Shown: positions 1-11,783, counted from the stretch's first letter. The stretch: 64,000 bases of DNA from Pseudonocardia thermophila (GCF_900142365.1 NZ_FRAP01000003.1:248001-312000), one strand, 5' to 3'. Program-made: numbers and translations. The notes: generated by a model from the letters alone, not told the origin.

Positions 1-1
1 G

Positions 2-352
2 ACGGCGGCCATGTGGATCACGGCTGCCGGGGAACCACGTTCTGTGATGCTAGCCTCATTCGCGAGCTCGATCACGAAGATGGCGGCGATGTTGATCGCG
101 CTCTTCGCGCTCGCGGGAACACTCTGGGTAGATCGGACGTCGCTCGCCGTGGGCACGATCGTGGTGCTGATCGTCACCACGACGGCGGAAGGGTGGGCCG
201 CCCACCGCTTCCGCTCGTACGCTGTCGCGCCCGCCGAACCCGCGTCTACCAGTACTTCTACGACCGGTAGTGGAAGCTCGTCGTTCGGCTGGCCCGGTGA
301 CGCCCCCGTTACGGGCGACAGCGGAGGGGGACCGGGGCATGACCCTCGGTAG
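2..352 (+). CDS. 3' part of an AtpI-like ATP synthase accessory membrane protein (5' end outside window)
   Basis: The frame is open to the left edge, so the gene probably starts outside the window; an internal ATG lies at 11. The visible part has two hydrophobic segments (around MAAMLIALFALAGTLWV and LAVGTIVVLIVTTTAEGWAA) and a Ser/Thr/Gly/Pro-rich hydrophilic tail. Two helices followed by an Ala-Glu-x-x-Ala pattern, placed directly before atpB, match the C-terminal half of actinobacterial AtpI, a small four-helix protein that helps assemble the c-ring. The assignment rests mainly on position and topology. It could be another small membrane protein. Confidence 0.55.
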   Translation, partial: TAAMWITAAGEPRSVMLASFASSITKMAAMLIALFALAGTLWVDRTSLAVGTIVVLIVTTTAEGWAAHRFRSYAVAPAEPASTSTSTTGSGSSSFGWPGDAPVTGDSGGGPGHDPR

Positions 353-615
353 TCGGGGCGAACGGGTGCTCTACCAGCTCGAACAGTAGAGGTGGGCTGA
401 GTGGGTGTCCGAAACAGCCTGATAACGTAACTCCGTCGACGTCGCCCGGCTTCGAGGTGGACGAGCAACGGTGCGCCTGGTCGCAGACCAGTACTGATGT
501 TTCGTCCATGTTACGACTGCGTCGGTCGTCGACGATCGGCATGAACGAGACCCCGTCTCGACACGATCGCCGGCCAGTCGATGCTGGGTCGGAGCACCGG
601 AAGGAAGACCCTTTG

Positions 616-1380
616 GTGGAGTTGGTCTGGGCCGCTGAGGAGTTCGAGCCCCCGGGCGTGGGCACCTTCATCTACCCGCCCATCTTCGGCGAGGTCACCA
701 AGCCCGTCGTTCAGCTGGTGTTCGCGGCCATCATCGTCGGCGCGGTGTTCCTGCTGGGCACCCGCAAGCTCTCGCTCGTACCGGGCCGCGGCCAGTTCGC
801 GCTCGAGTACATCTACAACGTCGCCCGCAACATGGCCCGCGACCAGATCGGGCACGACTTCAAGCCGTTCATCCCGCTGGTGCTCGGGCTGTTCAGCTTC
901 ATCCTGGTCAACAACTTCTTCGGGATCATCCCGGTCTTCCAGTTCCCGACGATGTCGCGGATCGGGTTCCCGCTGGCGTTGGCCGTCTTCGTCTACATCA
1001 CCTACCACTACGCGGGCATCCGCAAGCACGGCTTCGTGGGCTACATCAAGCACGCGTCCCTGCCGCCGGGGGTGCCTCCCTTCATCGCGCCGCTGATCGT
1101 GATCATCGAGCTGTTCACGAAGTTCGTGTTCCAGCCGATCTCGCTGGCGCTCCGAGTCTTCGCCGCGATGTTCGCCGGCCACCTGGTCCTGGTGCTGGCC
1201 GTCGTCGGCGGTGAGTTCCTGCTCCACGCCGGGGGCGGCCTGGTCGTGGCTGCGCCCTTCCCCTTCATCGGTGCGATCGCGTTCACGTTCCTGGAGGCGC
1301 TGGTGATGACCATCCAGGCCTACGTCTTCGCGCTGCTGGCCGCCGTGTACATCGGAGCCGCCGTTTCCACCGACCACTGA
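616..1380 (+). CDS. atpB: ATP synthase Fo subunit a
   Basis: Membrane subunit a forms the two proton half-channels against the c-ring. The 254-residue protein has several long hydrophobic helices. The essential arginine of the penultimate helix is visible in SLALRVFAAMFAGH (about residue 180); the usual Asn of the FGNM motif is Ala here. I chose GTG 616 because a purine-rich GGAAGGAAGA lies just upstream and the protein then starts near the conserved EEFEPPG region. The frame stays open upstream to 457 (including an ATG at 541), but that extension is Arg-rich and not family-like. First Fo gene of the operon, 78 bases before atpE. Confidence 0.95.
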   Translation: MELVWAAEEFEPPGVGTFIYPPIFGEVTKPVVQLVFAAIIVGAVFLLGTRKLSLVPGRGQFALEYIYNVARNMARDQIGHDFKPFIPLVLGLFSFILVNNFFGIIPVFQFPTMSRIGFPLALAVFVYITYHYAGIRKHGFVGYIKHASLPPGVPPFIAPLIVIIELFTKFVFQPISLALRVFAAMFAGHLVLVLAVVGGEFLLHAGGGLVVAAPFPFIGAIAFTFLEALVMTIQAYVFALLAAVYIGAAVSTDH

Positions 1381-1458
1381 TCCGACCGGCCTGCCGGTCA
1401 CCGACCCGACTCCCCGCAGCACACCGCCCAGCGCGGATCAATGGAAGGAATCTCGACA

Positions 1459-1713
1459 GTGAGCACTCTCGTTCTCGCCCAGGCCGCCGAGGCAGTCGAC
1501 CTCAACCCGGGTCTGGCCGCGATCGGCTACGGCGCCAGCGCCATCGGGGCGGCCATCGGTGTGGGTCTGATCTGGGCCGCCGTCATCAACGGCGCCGCCC
1601 GGCAGCCCGAGGCCCGCGGCATGCTGATGACCATCGGCTGGACGACCTTCGTCCTCGCCGAGCTGGTCATGCTGATCGGTCTGGTCGTCTTCTTCATCGC
1701 CTCCGCAGGCTGA
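1459..1713 (+). CDS. atpE: ATP synthase Fo subunit c
   Basis: Subunit c is the proteolipid whose oligomer makes the rotating ring. The 84-residue protein is a two-helix hairpin with the polar-loop motif ARQPE (residues 47-51) and the proton-binding carboxylate Glu68 in the second helix (VLAELVML). Helix 1 carries the Gly/Ala packing pattern GAAIGVG. The start is GTG 1459 because GGAAGGAA sits about 10 bases upstream; the in-frame ATG at 1441 would place this ribosome-binding site inside the gene. This is the subunit bound by bedaquiline in mycobacteria. Confidence 0.95.
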   Translation: MSTLVLAQAAEAVDLNPGLAAIGYGASAIGAAIGVGLIWAAVINGAARQPEARGMLMTIGWTTFVLAELVMLIGLVVFFIASAG

Positions 1714-1760
1714 TCCGGCGCGGCTGAGCGACACGCCGATACCTGACGGAAGGAACCACG

Positions 1761-2303
1761 GTGCACAGTTCGATCCTCGCGGCCGAGGAGCCCCTCCCGA
1801 TCCTGCCGCTGCCCGGCGAGCTCATCGTCGGCCTGATCGCGTTCGCGCTGCTGCTGTTCGTGCTGTGGAAGTACGCCGTGCCCCGCTTCGAGGCGCTCTA
1901 CGAGCAGCGCGTCGAGGAGATCGAAGGCGGACTGAAGCGCGCGGAGGAGACGAAGGCGGAAGCCGAGAAGCTCAAGGCGCAGTACGAGGAGCAGATGGCC
2001 GGAGCCCGCGCCGAGCGGGCCCGCATCCTCGACGACGCCCGCGCCGAGGGCGCCCAGATCAAGGCTGAGGCCCGCGCCGAGGCGGAGGCCGAGGTCGCTC
2101 GGATCCGGGCCCGTGGTGAGGAGCAGCTGGCGGCGAGCCGCGACGCGGTCGTGCGTCAGCTGCGCGCCGAGGTCGGCGGGCTGTCGGTCCAGCTGGCCGA
2201 GCGGCTCCTCGGCCAGGCTCTGGCCGATGACGCGAAGCGTTCGGCGACGATCGACGCGTTCCTCGACGAGCTCGAGCGCGACGCACCTGCGAAGGCGAAC
2301 TGA
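1761..2303 (+). CDS. atpF: ATP synthase Fo subunit b
   Basis: Subunit b forms the peripheral stalk that holds F1 to Fo. The 180-residue protein has one N-terminal membrane helix (about residues 17-37, GLIAFALLLFVLWKY) followed by a long charged Ala/Glu/Arg helix suited to a coiled coil. GTG start after a GGAAGGAA site. Its stop codon overlaps the ATG of atpH (TGATG), implying translational coupling. Unlike mycobacteria, where a b-delta fusion is present, b and delta are separate here. Confidence 0.95.
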   Translation: MHSSILAAEEPLPILPLPGELIVGLIAFALLLFVLWKYAVPRFEALYEQRVEEIEGGLKRAEETKAEAEKLKAQYEEQMAGARAERARILDDARAEGAQIKAEARAEAEAEVARIRARGEEQLAASRDAVVRQLRAEVGGLSVQLAERLLGQALADDAKRSATIDAFLDELERDAPAKAN

Positions 2304-3145
2304 TGGCGGTGCTGCTGCAGGCGGCGAGCCGAGAGGCGCTCGGCTCCGTCGGTGACCGGCTCGACGCCGTCGCCGACGCCGCGACCGCCGAACAGATCGG
2401 GACGATCGGCGTCGAGCTGTTCGCCGTCGTGCGACTGCTCGACGCCAACGGGCAGCTGCGCAGGCACCTCGGCGACCCGTCGGCGCCCGCGCAGGCACGG
2501 GCCGGCCTGGTCCGGCAGCTGCTGGGCGGCAAGCAGGCCGCCCAGACGGTGGAGCTGGTCGAGCAGCTCGCCTCGGCGACGTGGTCGCGACCCGGTGACC
2601 TCGTCGACGCCGCAGAGGTGCTCGCCCGGCGCGCGATCCTGGCCGTGGCGGAGAAGCAGGGCAACCTCGACGACGTCGAGGACGAGCTCTTCCGCTTCAG
2701 CCGGATCCTCGAGCGGGAGCCGCAGTTCGCGGCCCTGCTCGCCGACATCACCGCGCCCGCAGAGGGCCGGGTGGGGCTGCTGCAGGCGACGCTCGGCACC
2801 GGCTCGTCGGCCAAGGTCTCCGACGTGACGTACGCGCTGCTCGCCGAGGCGGTGCGCACGCCGCGCGGCCGCCGGCTCGACGACGTCGCCGCCGAACTGG
2901 CCGAGGAGGCCGCCGCGCGCCGGAAGCGCTCCGTGGCCAAGGTCGTCACCCCGGTGGCGCTGACCGAGCAGCAGGAGGCGCGGCTCGTCGCGGTGCTCGG
3001 TCGCATGTACGGCCGGGCCATCTCCCTGCAGGTCGAGCTCGACCCGAGCCTGCTCGGCGGGCTCGTCATCACCATCGGCGACGAGCTGATCGACGGCAGC
3101 CTGGCGGCCAAGCTCGCGGCCGCCCGGCGGAACCTGCCCACCTGA
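2303..3145 (+). CDS. atpH: ATP synthase F1 subunit delta
   Basis: Delta joins the peripheral stalk to the top of the alpha3beta3 head. The protein is 280 residues, the usual long actinobacterial form, about 100 residues more than the E. coli subunit. The conserved C-terminal part is recognisable ([15 protein letters not shown], then [21 protein letters not shown]). Start overlaps the atpF stop. A 47-base gap with AGAGAGGAAAG precedes atpA. Confidence 0.93.
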   Translation: MAVLLQAASREALGSVGDRLDAVADAATAEQIGTIGVELFAVVRLLDANGQLRRHLGDPSAPAQARAGLVRQLLGGKQAAQTVELVEQLASATWSRPGDLVDAAEVLARRAILAVAEKQGNLDDVEDELFRFSRILEREPQFAALLADITAPAEGRVGLLQATLGTGSSAKVSDVTYALLAEAVRTPRGRRLDDVAAELAEEAAARRKRSVAKVVTPVALTEQQEARLVAVLGRMYGRAISLQVELDPSLLGGLVITIGDELIDGSLAAKLAAARRNLPT

Positions 3146-3192
3146 GATCCGCGCCACCACCAGCAGCCCTGAGAGAGGAAAGACGGAAAGCC

Positions 3193-4839
3193 ATGACAGA
3201 GCTGACGATCTCCCCGGAGGAGATCCGGAGCGCGATCTCCAGCTACGTCGCGTCGCTGGAGTCCGACACCACCCGCGACGAGGTCGGTCTGATCAGCGAT
3301 ACCGCTGATGGCATCGCGCACGTCACCGGCCTTCCGTCCGCGATGACCAACGAGCTGCTCGAGTTCGAGGGCGGTGTGCTCGGGGTCGCCCTGAACCTCG
3401 ACCAGCGCGAGATCGGTGCGGTCATCCTCGGCGAGTACGGCGGCCTGGAGGAGGGGCAGCAGGTCCGCCGGACCGGCAACATCCTCTCGGTGCCGGTCGG
3501 GGACGGCTTCCTCGGGCGCGTGGTGGACCCGATGGGCCGGCCGATCGACGGGCTCGGCGAGATCGAGTCCACCGAGCGGCGCGTCCTCGAGCTGCAGGCC
3601 GCGACCGTGATGCAGCGGCAGTCGGTGTTCGAGCCGCTGCAGACCGGCATCAAGGCCATCGACTCGATGACCCCGATCGGTCGCGGCCAGCGCCAGCTGA
3701 TCATCGGCGACCGCAAGACCGGTAAGACCGCGATCTGCGTCGACACGATCATCAACCAGAAGGAGAACTGGGCGAGCGGCGACCCGAAGAAGCAGGTCCG
3801 CTGCATCTACGTCGCGGTCGGCCAGAAGGGCTCCACGATCGCCGGTGTCCGCCAGGCGCTCGAGGACGCGGGCGCGATGGAGTACACGACGATCGTCGCC
3901 GCCCCGGCCTCCGACCCGGCCGGCTTCAAGTGGATCGCGCCGTACACCGGCTCGGCCATCGGCCAGCACTGGATGTACCAGGGCAAGCACGTCCTGATCA
4001 TCTTCGACGACCTGTCCAAGCAGGCCGAGGCTTACCGTGCGATCTCGCTGCTGCTGCGCCGCCCGCCGGGGCGCGAGGCGTACCCGGGTGACGTCTTCTA
4101 CCTGCACTCCCGGCTGCTGGAGCGCTGCGCGAAGCTGTCCGACGAGATGGGCGGCGGCTCGATGACCGGTCTGCCGATCATCGAGACCAAGGCCAACGAC
4201 GTGTCGGCGTACATCCCGACGAACGTCATCTCCATCACCGACGGCCAGGTCTTCCTCGAGTCCGACCTGTTCAACCAGGGCGTGCGGCCGGCCATCAACG
4301 TCGGTATCTCGGTCTCCCGGGTCGGTGGCGCCGCGCAGGTGAAGGCGATGCGGTCGGTGTCCGGCTCGCTGCGTCTGGACCTGTCGCAGTACCGCGAGCT
4401 GGAGGCGTTCGCGGCCTTCGGCTCCGACCTCGACGAGGCCTCCGCCCGCGCCCTGAACCGCGGCCAGCGGCTCGTCGAGCTGCTCAAGCAGCCGCAGTAC
4501 CAGCCGATGCCGGTGGAGGAGCAGGTCGTCGCGATCTGGCTGGGCACCACCGGCAAGCTCGACTCGGTGCCGGTCGCCGACGTGAGCCGGTTCGAGAAGG
4601 AGTTCCTCGACCACCTGCGCCGCCACGAGGAGGGCGTGCTCACCGAGATCCGCGACACGGGTCTGCTCTCCGACGACAACGTGGAGCGGCTCGAGCGGAT
4701 CGTCGCCGAGTTCAAGAAGGGCTTCACGGCCTCGGACGGCTCCTCCGTGGTGCCGCAGGAGCAGGCCAAGCCGCTCGACGAGGACGAGGTCGAGCAGGAG
4801 TCGGTGAAGGTCAACAAGCCGGCTCCGAAGAAGAGCTGA
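3193..4839 (+). CDS. atpA: ATP synthase F1 subunit alpha
   Basis: Alpha carries the non-catalytic nucleotide sites of F1. The 548-residue protein has an N-terminal beta-barrel, a P-loop GDRKTGKTA (about residues 172-180), a Walker B region ([11 protein letters not shown]), and the arginine-finger loop [10 protein letters not shown] (about residue 376). A clear ribosome-binding site (GAGAGGAAAGACGGAAAG) precedes ATG 3193. The C-terminal acidic/lysine-rich tail of about 35 residues is variable in the family. Only 10 bases separate it from atpG. Confidence 0.97.
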   Translation: MTELTISPEEIRSAISSYVASLESDTTRDEVGLISDTADGIAHVTGLPSAMTNELLEFEGGVLGVALNLDQREIGAVILGEYGGLEEGQQVRRTGNILSVPVGDGFLGRVVDPMGRPIDGLGEIESTERRVLELQAATVMQRQSVFEPLQTGIKAIDSMTPIGRGQRQLIIGDRKTGKTAICVDTIINQKENWASGDPKKQVRCIYVAVGQKGSTIAGVRQALEDAGAMEYTTIVAAPASDPAGFKWIAPYTGSAIGQHWMYQGKHVLIIFDDLSKQAEAYRAISLLLRRPPGREAYPGDVFYLHSRLLERCAKLSDEMGGGSMTGLPIIETKANDVSAYIPTNVISITDGQVFLESDLFNQGVRPAINVGISVSRVGGAAQVKAMRSVSGSLRLDLSQYRELEAFAAFGSDLDEASARALNRGQRLVELLKQPQYQPMPVEEQVVAIWLGTTGKLDSVPVADVSRFEKEFLDHLRRHEEGVLTEIRDTGLLSDDNVERLERIVAEFKKGFTASDGSSVVPQEQAKPLDEDEVEQESVKVNKPAPKKS

Positions 4840-4849
4840 GGGCTGCAGC

Positions 4850-7236
<2,387 letters not shown>

Positions 7237-7239
7237 GCC

Positions 7240-7620
7240 TTGGCGACGATGCAGGTCGAGCTCGTCGCCGTCGAGCGGCGGATCTGGTCGGGCGAGGGGA
7301 AGTTCGTCTCCGCCCGCACCACAGTGGGTGAGATCGGTGTGCTCCCCGGGCACGAGCCCACGCTCGCGCAGCTGGAGGAGGCCGGTCTCGTACGGATCGA
7401 CGGCGTCGACGGCTCCACCACGCTGGTGGCCGTGCACGGCGGGTTCCTGCACATCACGCACGACGGCGTGACGATCCTCGCCGAGCAGGCGGAGATCGGC
7501 ACCGAGATCGACGTGGAGCGGGCCCGGGCGGCGCTGCAGAGGGCCGACACGTCGGACCCGGAGGGCGCCGCGGCCGCCGCCCGTGCCCATGTCCGGCTCA
7601 AAGCCGCGGGCGTCGAGTAG
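7240..7620 (+). CDS. atpC: ATP synthase F1 subunit epsilon
   Basis: Epsilon sits at the foot of the rotor and regulates hydrolysis. The 126-residue protein has the N-terminal beta-sandwich (MQVELVAVERRIWSGEG, GEIGVLPGHEPTLAQL) and a short helical C-terminal part, as in actinobacteria. The start is TTG 7240, eight bases after GAGGAGAG at the end of atpD; the internal ATG at 7249 has no better site. Last ATP synthase gene, 14 bases before the DUF2550 gene. Confidence 0.93.
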   Translation: MATMQVELVAVERRIWSGEGKFVSARTTVGEIGVLPGHEPTLAQLEEAGLVRIDGVDGSTTLVAVHGGFLHITHDGVTILAEQAEIGTEIDVERARAALQRADTSDPEGAAAAARAHVRLKAAGVE

Positions 7621-7634
7621 GTCGGAGCCGCGAG

Positions 7635-8087
7635 GTGGGACCGACGGCGATCGTTGTCAGCATCGCGCTGCTGCTCGCCTGTCTGTGTCTCACCTACCTC
7701 GCCGTGCGGCGAGTACGTCTCATGCGGGGCGGTGGCGTGGACGCGTGTCTGCGCCGCCGCCCCGCCGGCGTTCTACGGGACGTCACCGCGGGGTGGCACT
7801 TCGGGGTCGGCCGGTACCGCGGCGACGAGCTGGCCTGGTACCGGCTGACATCGCTGCGGATCGGGCCGTCGATGGTGCTCGACCGCACCCGGCTGGAGAT
7901 CGTCGGGCGGCGCGCCCCGTTCGAGGGGGAGGCGTACGTGATCCCCGACGCCGCGAACGTCCTGCACTGCCGGGTCGACGGTCAGGACGTCGAACTGGCG
8001 ATGACGTCCGAGGTCCTGACCGGGTTCCTGTCGTGGCTGGAGGCGGCCCCACCGGGGCACGTCGAGTTCTACCGGCGCGCCGGCTGA
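7635..8087 (+). CDS. DUF2550 family membrane-anchored protein
   Basis: A 150-residue protein with one N-terminal membrane helix (IVVSIALLLACLCLTYLAV), a basic stretch and a globular domain beginning GVGRYRGDELAWYRL. This family is regularly found directly after atpC in actinobacteria, and here it follows by 14 bases in the same direction, so it is probably co-transcribed. Its function is unknown. GTG start with weak GGAG upstream. It ends 4 bases from the convergent adenosyltransferase gene. Confidence 0.85.
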   Translation: MGPTAIVVSIALLLACLCLTYLAVRRVRLMRGGGVDACLRRRPAGVLRDVTAGWHFGVGRYRGDELAWYRLTSLRIGPSMVLDRTRLEIVGRRAPFEGEAYVIPDAANVLHCRVDGQDVELAMTSEVLTGFLSWLEAAPPGHVEFYRRAG

Positions 8088-8091
8088 GGCT

Positions 8092-8667
8092 TCAGGACCT
8101 CGGCCCGCCCGGCCGCCACAGCACGTCGCCGTCCGGGTTGGCGACGCGGCTGAGGATGAACAGCAGGTCCGACAGCCGGTTGAGGTACTTCGCGGTCAGC
8201 GGGTTGGTGCGGTCGGGATCGGTCTCCAGCAGCGCCCACACGCTGCGCTCCGCGCGCCGCGTGACCGTGCGCGCGACGTGCAGGTACGCCGCACCCGGGG
8301 TGCCGCCCGGCAGGATGAACGAGTCCAGCTTCGGCAAGCGCGGGTTGAACTCGTCGCACCAGTTCTCGAGCCGGGTGATGTAGTCCTCGGTGATCCGCAG
8401 CGGCTGGTGCTCCAGGTTGTCGACGATCGGCGCGCACAGGTCAGCGCCCACGTCGAACAGGTCGTTCTGCACCTGCCGCAGCGGGACCAGGACCTCCTCG
8501 GCCAAGCCGCCGACGGTGACTGCCACCCCGATCGCGGCGTTCGCCTCGTCCGTGTCGGCGTAGGCCGCCAGGCGGACGTCGGTCTTGCGGACTCGGGAGA
8601 AGTCGCCGAGCGCGGTCGTCCCGTCGTCGCCGGTCTTGGTGTAGATCCTGGTCAGGTGCACGGCCAT
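8092..8667 (-). CDS. PduO-type ATP:cob(I)alamin adenosyltransferase
   Basis: The 191-residue protein makes adenosylcobalamin by moving the adenosyl group of ATP to cob(I)alamin. The ATP-binding signature [11 protein letters not shown] is at the N-terminus. Mid-protein FILPGG and the following Arg-rich helix ([12 protein letters not shown]) and the [10 protein letters not shown] element are family hallmarks. The start is ATG 8667, with TAGGCT 7 bases upstream, the spacing expected of a leaderless transcript; longer frames upstream run into the murA promoter. It would supply the cofactor for MeaA at 11809. Divergent from murA. Confidence 0.93.
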   Translation of the reverse strand: MAVHLTRIYTKTGDDGTTALGDFSRVRKTDVRLAAYADTDEANAAIGVAVTVGGLAEEVLVPLRQVQNDLFDVGADLCAPIVDNLEHQPLRITEDYITRLENWCDEFNPRLPKLDSFILPGGTPGAAYLHVARTVTRRAERSVWALLETDPDRTNPLTAKYLNRLSDLLFILSRVANPDGDVLWRPGGPRS

Positions 8668-8740
8668 GGTCGTGAGCCTAGGCGACGCGCGAGCCGGGTC
8701 CGCCGCGGTCGCCCGGAGCCGAGGGGCTAGCGTCGGCTGC
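8668..8740. promoter_or_regulatory. Divergent promoter region, adenosyltransferase / murA
   Basis: On the minus strand TAGGCT (8675-8680) lies 7 bases before the adenosyltransferase ATG. On the plus strand TAGCGT (8728-8733) lies 7 bases before the murA GTG. Both fit -10 elements whose start site would be the first base of the start codon. Inferred from spacing only. Confidence 0.6.
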
Positions 8741-10012
8741 GTGGCAGAGCATTTCGCGATCCGCGGAGGCGCCCGCCTCGTCGGCACCGTCGACGTGGTC
8801 GGCGCGAAGAACAGCGTGCTGAAGCTGATGGCGGCCGCCCTGCTCGCCGAGGGCACCACCACCATCACCAACTGCCCCGAGATCCTCGACGTGCCGCTCA
8901 TGGCCGACGTGCTGCGCAGCCTCGGCTGCACCGTGACCGTCGAGGGCGACACGGTCATCATCGACGTCCCGGCCGGGCTGGGCGCCGAGGCGGACTACCG
9001 CTCGGTGTCGAAGCTGCGGGCGTCGGTGTGCGTGCTCGGCCCGCTCGTGGCGCGCTGCCGGCGCGCTGTCGTGCCCCTGCCCGGCGGCGACGCCATCGGC
9101 CAGCGTCCCCTCGACATGCACCAGGCGGGGCTGCGCAAGCTCGGCGCCACCACCGAGATCAAGCACGGACGGGTCGTGGCCGAAGCCGAGGACCTGCGCG
9201 GCGCGCAGATCTGGCTGGACTTCCCCAGCGTCGGGGCCACCGAGAACATCCTCATGGCCGCCGTGCTCTCCGACGGCACCACCGTCATCGACAACGCCGC
9301 GCGCGAGCCGGAGATCGTCGATCTCTGCACGATGCTCTCCCACATGGGGGCGAAGATCGACGGCATCGGCTCGTCGACGCTGACCGTCCACGGCGTGGAC
9401 GCGCTGTCCCCGACCGAGCACCGGGTGATCGGCGACCGGATCGTCGGCGCGACCTGGGGGTTCGCCGCGGCCATGACCCGCGGCGACGTCACCGTGCGCG
9501 GGGTCGATCCGCACCACCTCGACCTGGTGCTGGACAAGCTGCGCTCGACCGGTGCGACCACCGAGATCCTCGGTCCGCAGGAGTTCCGCGTCGCGATGGA
9601 CCGGCGGCCGAAGGCCGTCGACTTCGTGACGCTGCCGTACCCGGGCTTCCCCACCGACCTTCAGCCGATGGCGATCGCGCTGTCCGCCATCGCCGACGGC
9701 ACGTCGATGATCACCGAGAACGTGTTCGAGTCACGGTTCCGGTTCGTCGACGAGATGGTGCGGCTGGGCGCCGACGCCCGCACCGACGGCCACCACGCCG
9801 TCGTGCGCGGGGTGCCGAAGCTGTCCAGCGCGCCGGTGTGGGCCAGCGACATCCGCGCCGGGGCCGGGCTCGCGCTCGCGGCCCTGTGCGCGGACGGGGT
9901 GACCCAGCTCTGGGACGTCGAGCACATCGACCGCGGCTACCCGCGGTTCGTGGAGAACCTGCAGTCGCTCGGCGCCGACATCGTCCGGGTGAAGGACGAG
10001 CCCGCGCCGTGA
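8741..10012 (+). CDS. murA: UDP-N-acetylglucosamine 1-carboxyvinyltransferase
   Basis: MurA transfers enolpyruvate from PEP to UDP-GlcNAc, the first committed step of peptidoglycan synthesis, in the cytosol. The 423-residue length is normal. The N-terminus has the conserved [15 protein letters not shown]. The catalytic loop reads [14 protein letters not shown], so residue 117 is Asp where most bacteria have Cys. The same change occurs in Mycobacterium tuberculosis MurA and gives intrinsic fosfomycin resistance. GTG 8741 was chosen for family length and the TAGCGT element 7 bases upstream. Confidence 0.96.
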   Translation: MAEHFAIRGGARLVGTVDVVGAKNSVLKLMAAALLAEGTTTITNCPEILDVPLMADVLRSLGCTVTVEGDTVIIDVPAGLGAEADYRSVSKLRASVCVLGPLVARCRRAVVPLPGGDAIGQRPLDMHQAGLRKLGATTEIKHGRVVAEAEDLRGAQIWLDFPSVGATENILMAAVLSDGTTVIDNAAREPEIVDLCTMLSHMGAKIDGIGSSTLTVHGVDALSPTEHRVIGDRIVGATWGFAAAMTRGDVTVRGVDPHHLDLVLDKLRSTGATTEILGPQEFRVAMDRRPKAVDFVTLPYPGFPTDLQPMAIALSAIADGTSMITENVFESRFRFVDEMVRLGADARTDGHHAVVRGVPKLSSAPVWASDIRAGAGLALAALCADGVTQLWDVEHIDRGYPRFVENLQSLGADIVRVKDEPAP

Positions 10013-10059
10013 ACCCGGTCGTTCCCCCGGACGGCTGGCGGGTCGGATAGGTTCGGCGG

Positions 10060-11049
10060 ATGCGCAGAGTCGTGGTCGTCGCTGTCGCGCTGCTCGGGCT
10101 CACGGGCTGTGCGGCGCCGCAGGCCGATCCGGGGATCGGCAACGCCGACGTCGCCACCGGTGGCCGGCTGTTCTCCACCGCCGACACCGAGACGGCGAAG
10201 TTCACCGCCGACGTCGGGCCCGGGGTGTTCCCGCGCACCGTCACCCACGCCGGGGGCACTACCACCATCCCGGCCCCGCCGGCCCGCGTCGCCGTCCTCG
10301 ACAGCGGCGAGCTCGACGGCGTGCTCGCGCTCGGTGTCACCCCCGTCGCGATCGCCGTGCCCAACCGGACGGTGCCGTCGTACCTCGCTGACCGAGTGCG
10401 GGACGTGCCGATCGTCGGCGACACGAACACGATCGAGCTGGAGGGGCTGGCCGCCGCGAAGCCGGACCTCATCCTCGGCAGCAAGCTGCGGGTCGACCAG
10501 CTGTACGACAAGCTCTCGGCGATCGCGCCGACGGTGCTGTCCATCCGGCCCGGGTTCCCGTGGAAGGAGGACTTCCTCCTCGTCGGCACCGCGCTGGGCA
10601 AGGAGACCGAGGCCGTCGAGGTGCTCAACGACTACCAGCGCAAGGTCGACGAGGTGAAGGCGACGCTGCCGAACCCGGCGCCGACGATCTCGCTCGTGCG
10701 GTTCATGCCCGGCCGGATCCGGCTGTACGGCAACCTCTCGATGATCGGGGTGGTGCTGGGTGACCTGGGGCTGCGCCGGCCGCCGGAGCAGGACTTCGCG
10801 GAGCTGGCCGTCGAGGTGTCGGAAGAGCGCATCGACGCCGCCGACGGCGACTGGATCTTCTACTCCAGCTACGGACCGCCGGAGAACACCGCGCAGGAGG
10901 CCGTCGTCAACGGGGAGCTGTGGCAGCGGCTCGGCGCGGTGCAGGCCGGGCACGTGCGTGCGGTCGACGACGAGGTGTGGTTCCTCGGGCTGGGGCCCAA
11001 CGGCGTGATGAAGGTGCTCGACGAGCTGCCGGAACTGCTCGGGAGCTGA
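10060..11049 (+). CDS. Iron-siderophore-type ABC transporter substrate-binding lipoprotein
   Basis: A 329-residue FecB/FepB-type periplasmic binding protein. It starts with a lipoprotein signal peptide and lipobox LTGC (Cys17). The class III binding-protein fold is visible: ARVAVLDSGELDGVLALGV, then GLAAAKPDLILGS, then a long helix, and ALGKETEAVEVLNDYQ. Typical ligands are Fe(III)-siderophores or corrinoids; the ligand cannot be told from sequence. No permease or ATPase gene is adjacent, so it must work with a transporter encoded elsewhere. TAGGTT (10048-10053) sits 6 bases before the ATG, suggesting a leaderless transcript. Confidence 0.82.
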   Translation: MRRVVVVAVALLGLTGCAAPQADPGIGNADVATGGRLFSTADTETAKFTADVGPGVFPRTVTHAGGTTTIPAPPARVAVLDSGELDGVLALGVTPVAIAVPNRTVPSYLADRVRDVPIVGDTNTIELEGLAAAKPDLILGSKLRVDQLYDKLSAIAPTVLSIRPGFPWKEDFLLVGTALGKETEAVEVLNDYQRKVDEVKATLPNPAPTISLVRFMPGRIRLYGNLSMIGVVLGDLGLRRPPEQDFAELAVEVSEERIDAADGDWIFYSSYGPPENTAQEAVVNGELWQRLGAVQAGHVRAVDDEVWFLGLGPNGVMKVLDELPELLGS

Positions 11050-11077
11050 AACGGGTCCAGGCTGGGCGCAGGCTGGG

Positions 11078-11380
11078 GCGAGTCGCGCAACCGGGCGGGC
11101 GAGTCTTGCGCCTGGCGCGGCGAGTCTCGCGTCTCGGGCGGGTGAGTCGGCCGTTCGGATCGCGGTCCGGACTCGCGGTTCCCGTTCTGGTGCGCGCCGC
11201 CAGGTCCGGGTCCCCCGTGATGCGCATGACTCGTGCCGCCGAACGCGAGACTCACGCCAACGCACGCGCGACTCGCCCGACCGTTTGTGGGACTCGCCGC
11301 GCCGTGTGCTGGACTCGCGGCGCCGCTTGCGCGACTCGCCGGGCCGAACGCAGGACCCGCGGAAGAAGCGCGGGACTCGC
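11078..11380. repeat. Inverted array of GCGAGTC words with 21-bp period
   Basis: This fills the 335-base gap between two convergent genes. Plus-strand GCGAGTC (or GTGAGTC) begins at 11078, 11099, 11120 and 11142. The complementary word GACTCGC and close variants begins at 11170, 11228, 11249, 11270, 11291, 11312, 11333, 11354 and 11374. From 11228 on the step is 21, 21, 21, 21, 21, 21 and 20 bases. Spacers are GC-rich and not conserved. The last copy ends 5 bases from the stop codon of the minus-strand gene. Compare 50472-50850. I find no convincing gene here. Confidence 0.85.
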
Positions 11381-11384
11381 GGGC

Positions 11385-11680
11385 TCAGGCGAGCAGGGCC
11401 TTCGCTCGCGCCTCGTCGTCGGGGAAGACCAGCACGTGGTAGGTGCCGTCGGGGTGGGGGCTGATCGTCGCCGCACCCCAGCGGCGGCGAGGCGGGCCCG
11501 CAGCGCCGCCGCGGCAGCCGCGGTGGGGGCCGTTCCGGCGGTGACGAGCATCCCGTGGACGGTCGGGTCGTCCGGGTCGGGGACGGGCAGATCGCGGGTC
11601 GTGCCGAAGGTCAGCCGCAGGGCGAACGCGAGGAGTCCGAGCATCGCGACGGCGCCGAGCACACCCGTCAGCACGGTCAC
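11385..11680 (-). pseudogene. Small membrane-anchored protein with a one-base frameshift
   Basis: The N-terminal frame gives a hydrophobic segment (VLTGVLGAVAMLGLLAFALRL), then DLPVPDPDDPTVHGMLV and an Ala-rich helix ending AAALRARLAAAGV. A different frame then gives ATISPHPDGTYHVLVFPDDE and a natural end ARAKALLA. The two halves join smoothly if one base is missing near 11472 (after GGGGTGCG on the minus strand). The span of 296 bases is one short of 99 codons. The intact form would be a short protein of unknown function. Either a real disruption or a sequencing error. Confidence 0.65.
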
Positions 11681-11760
11681 CCTGGCATTGTCGGTTGCAT
11701 CCGGTCGTTCGGACAGGCGCCGGACCGGTCACGGATGTGACCGTCGTCCTCGGACGGACG

Positions 11761-11783
11761 ACTTATCTACCACTACGATAAGT
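11761..11783. promoter_or_regulatory. AT-rich dyad upstream of meaA, possible operator
   Basis: ACTTATC and GATAAGT form perfect 7-base arms around a 9-base spacer. This is a rare AT-rich patch in GC-rich DNA, 26 bases before the meaA start. It looks like a dimeric regulator site or overlaps the promoter. Confidence 0.5.
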
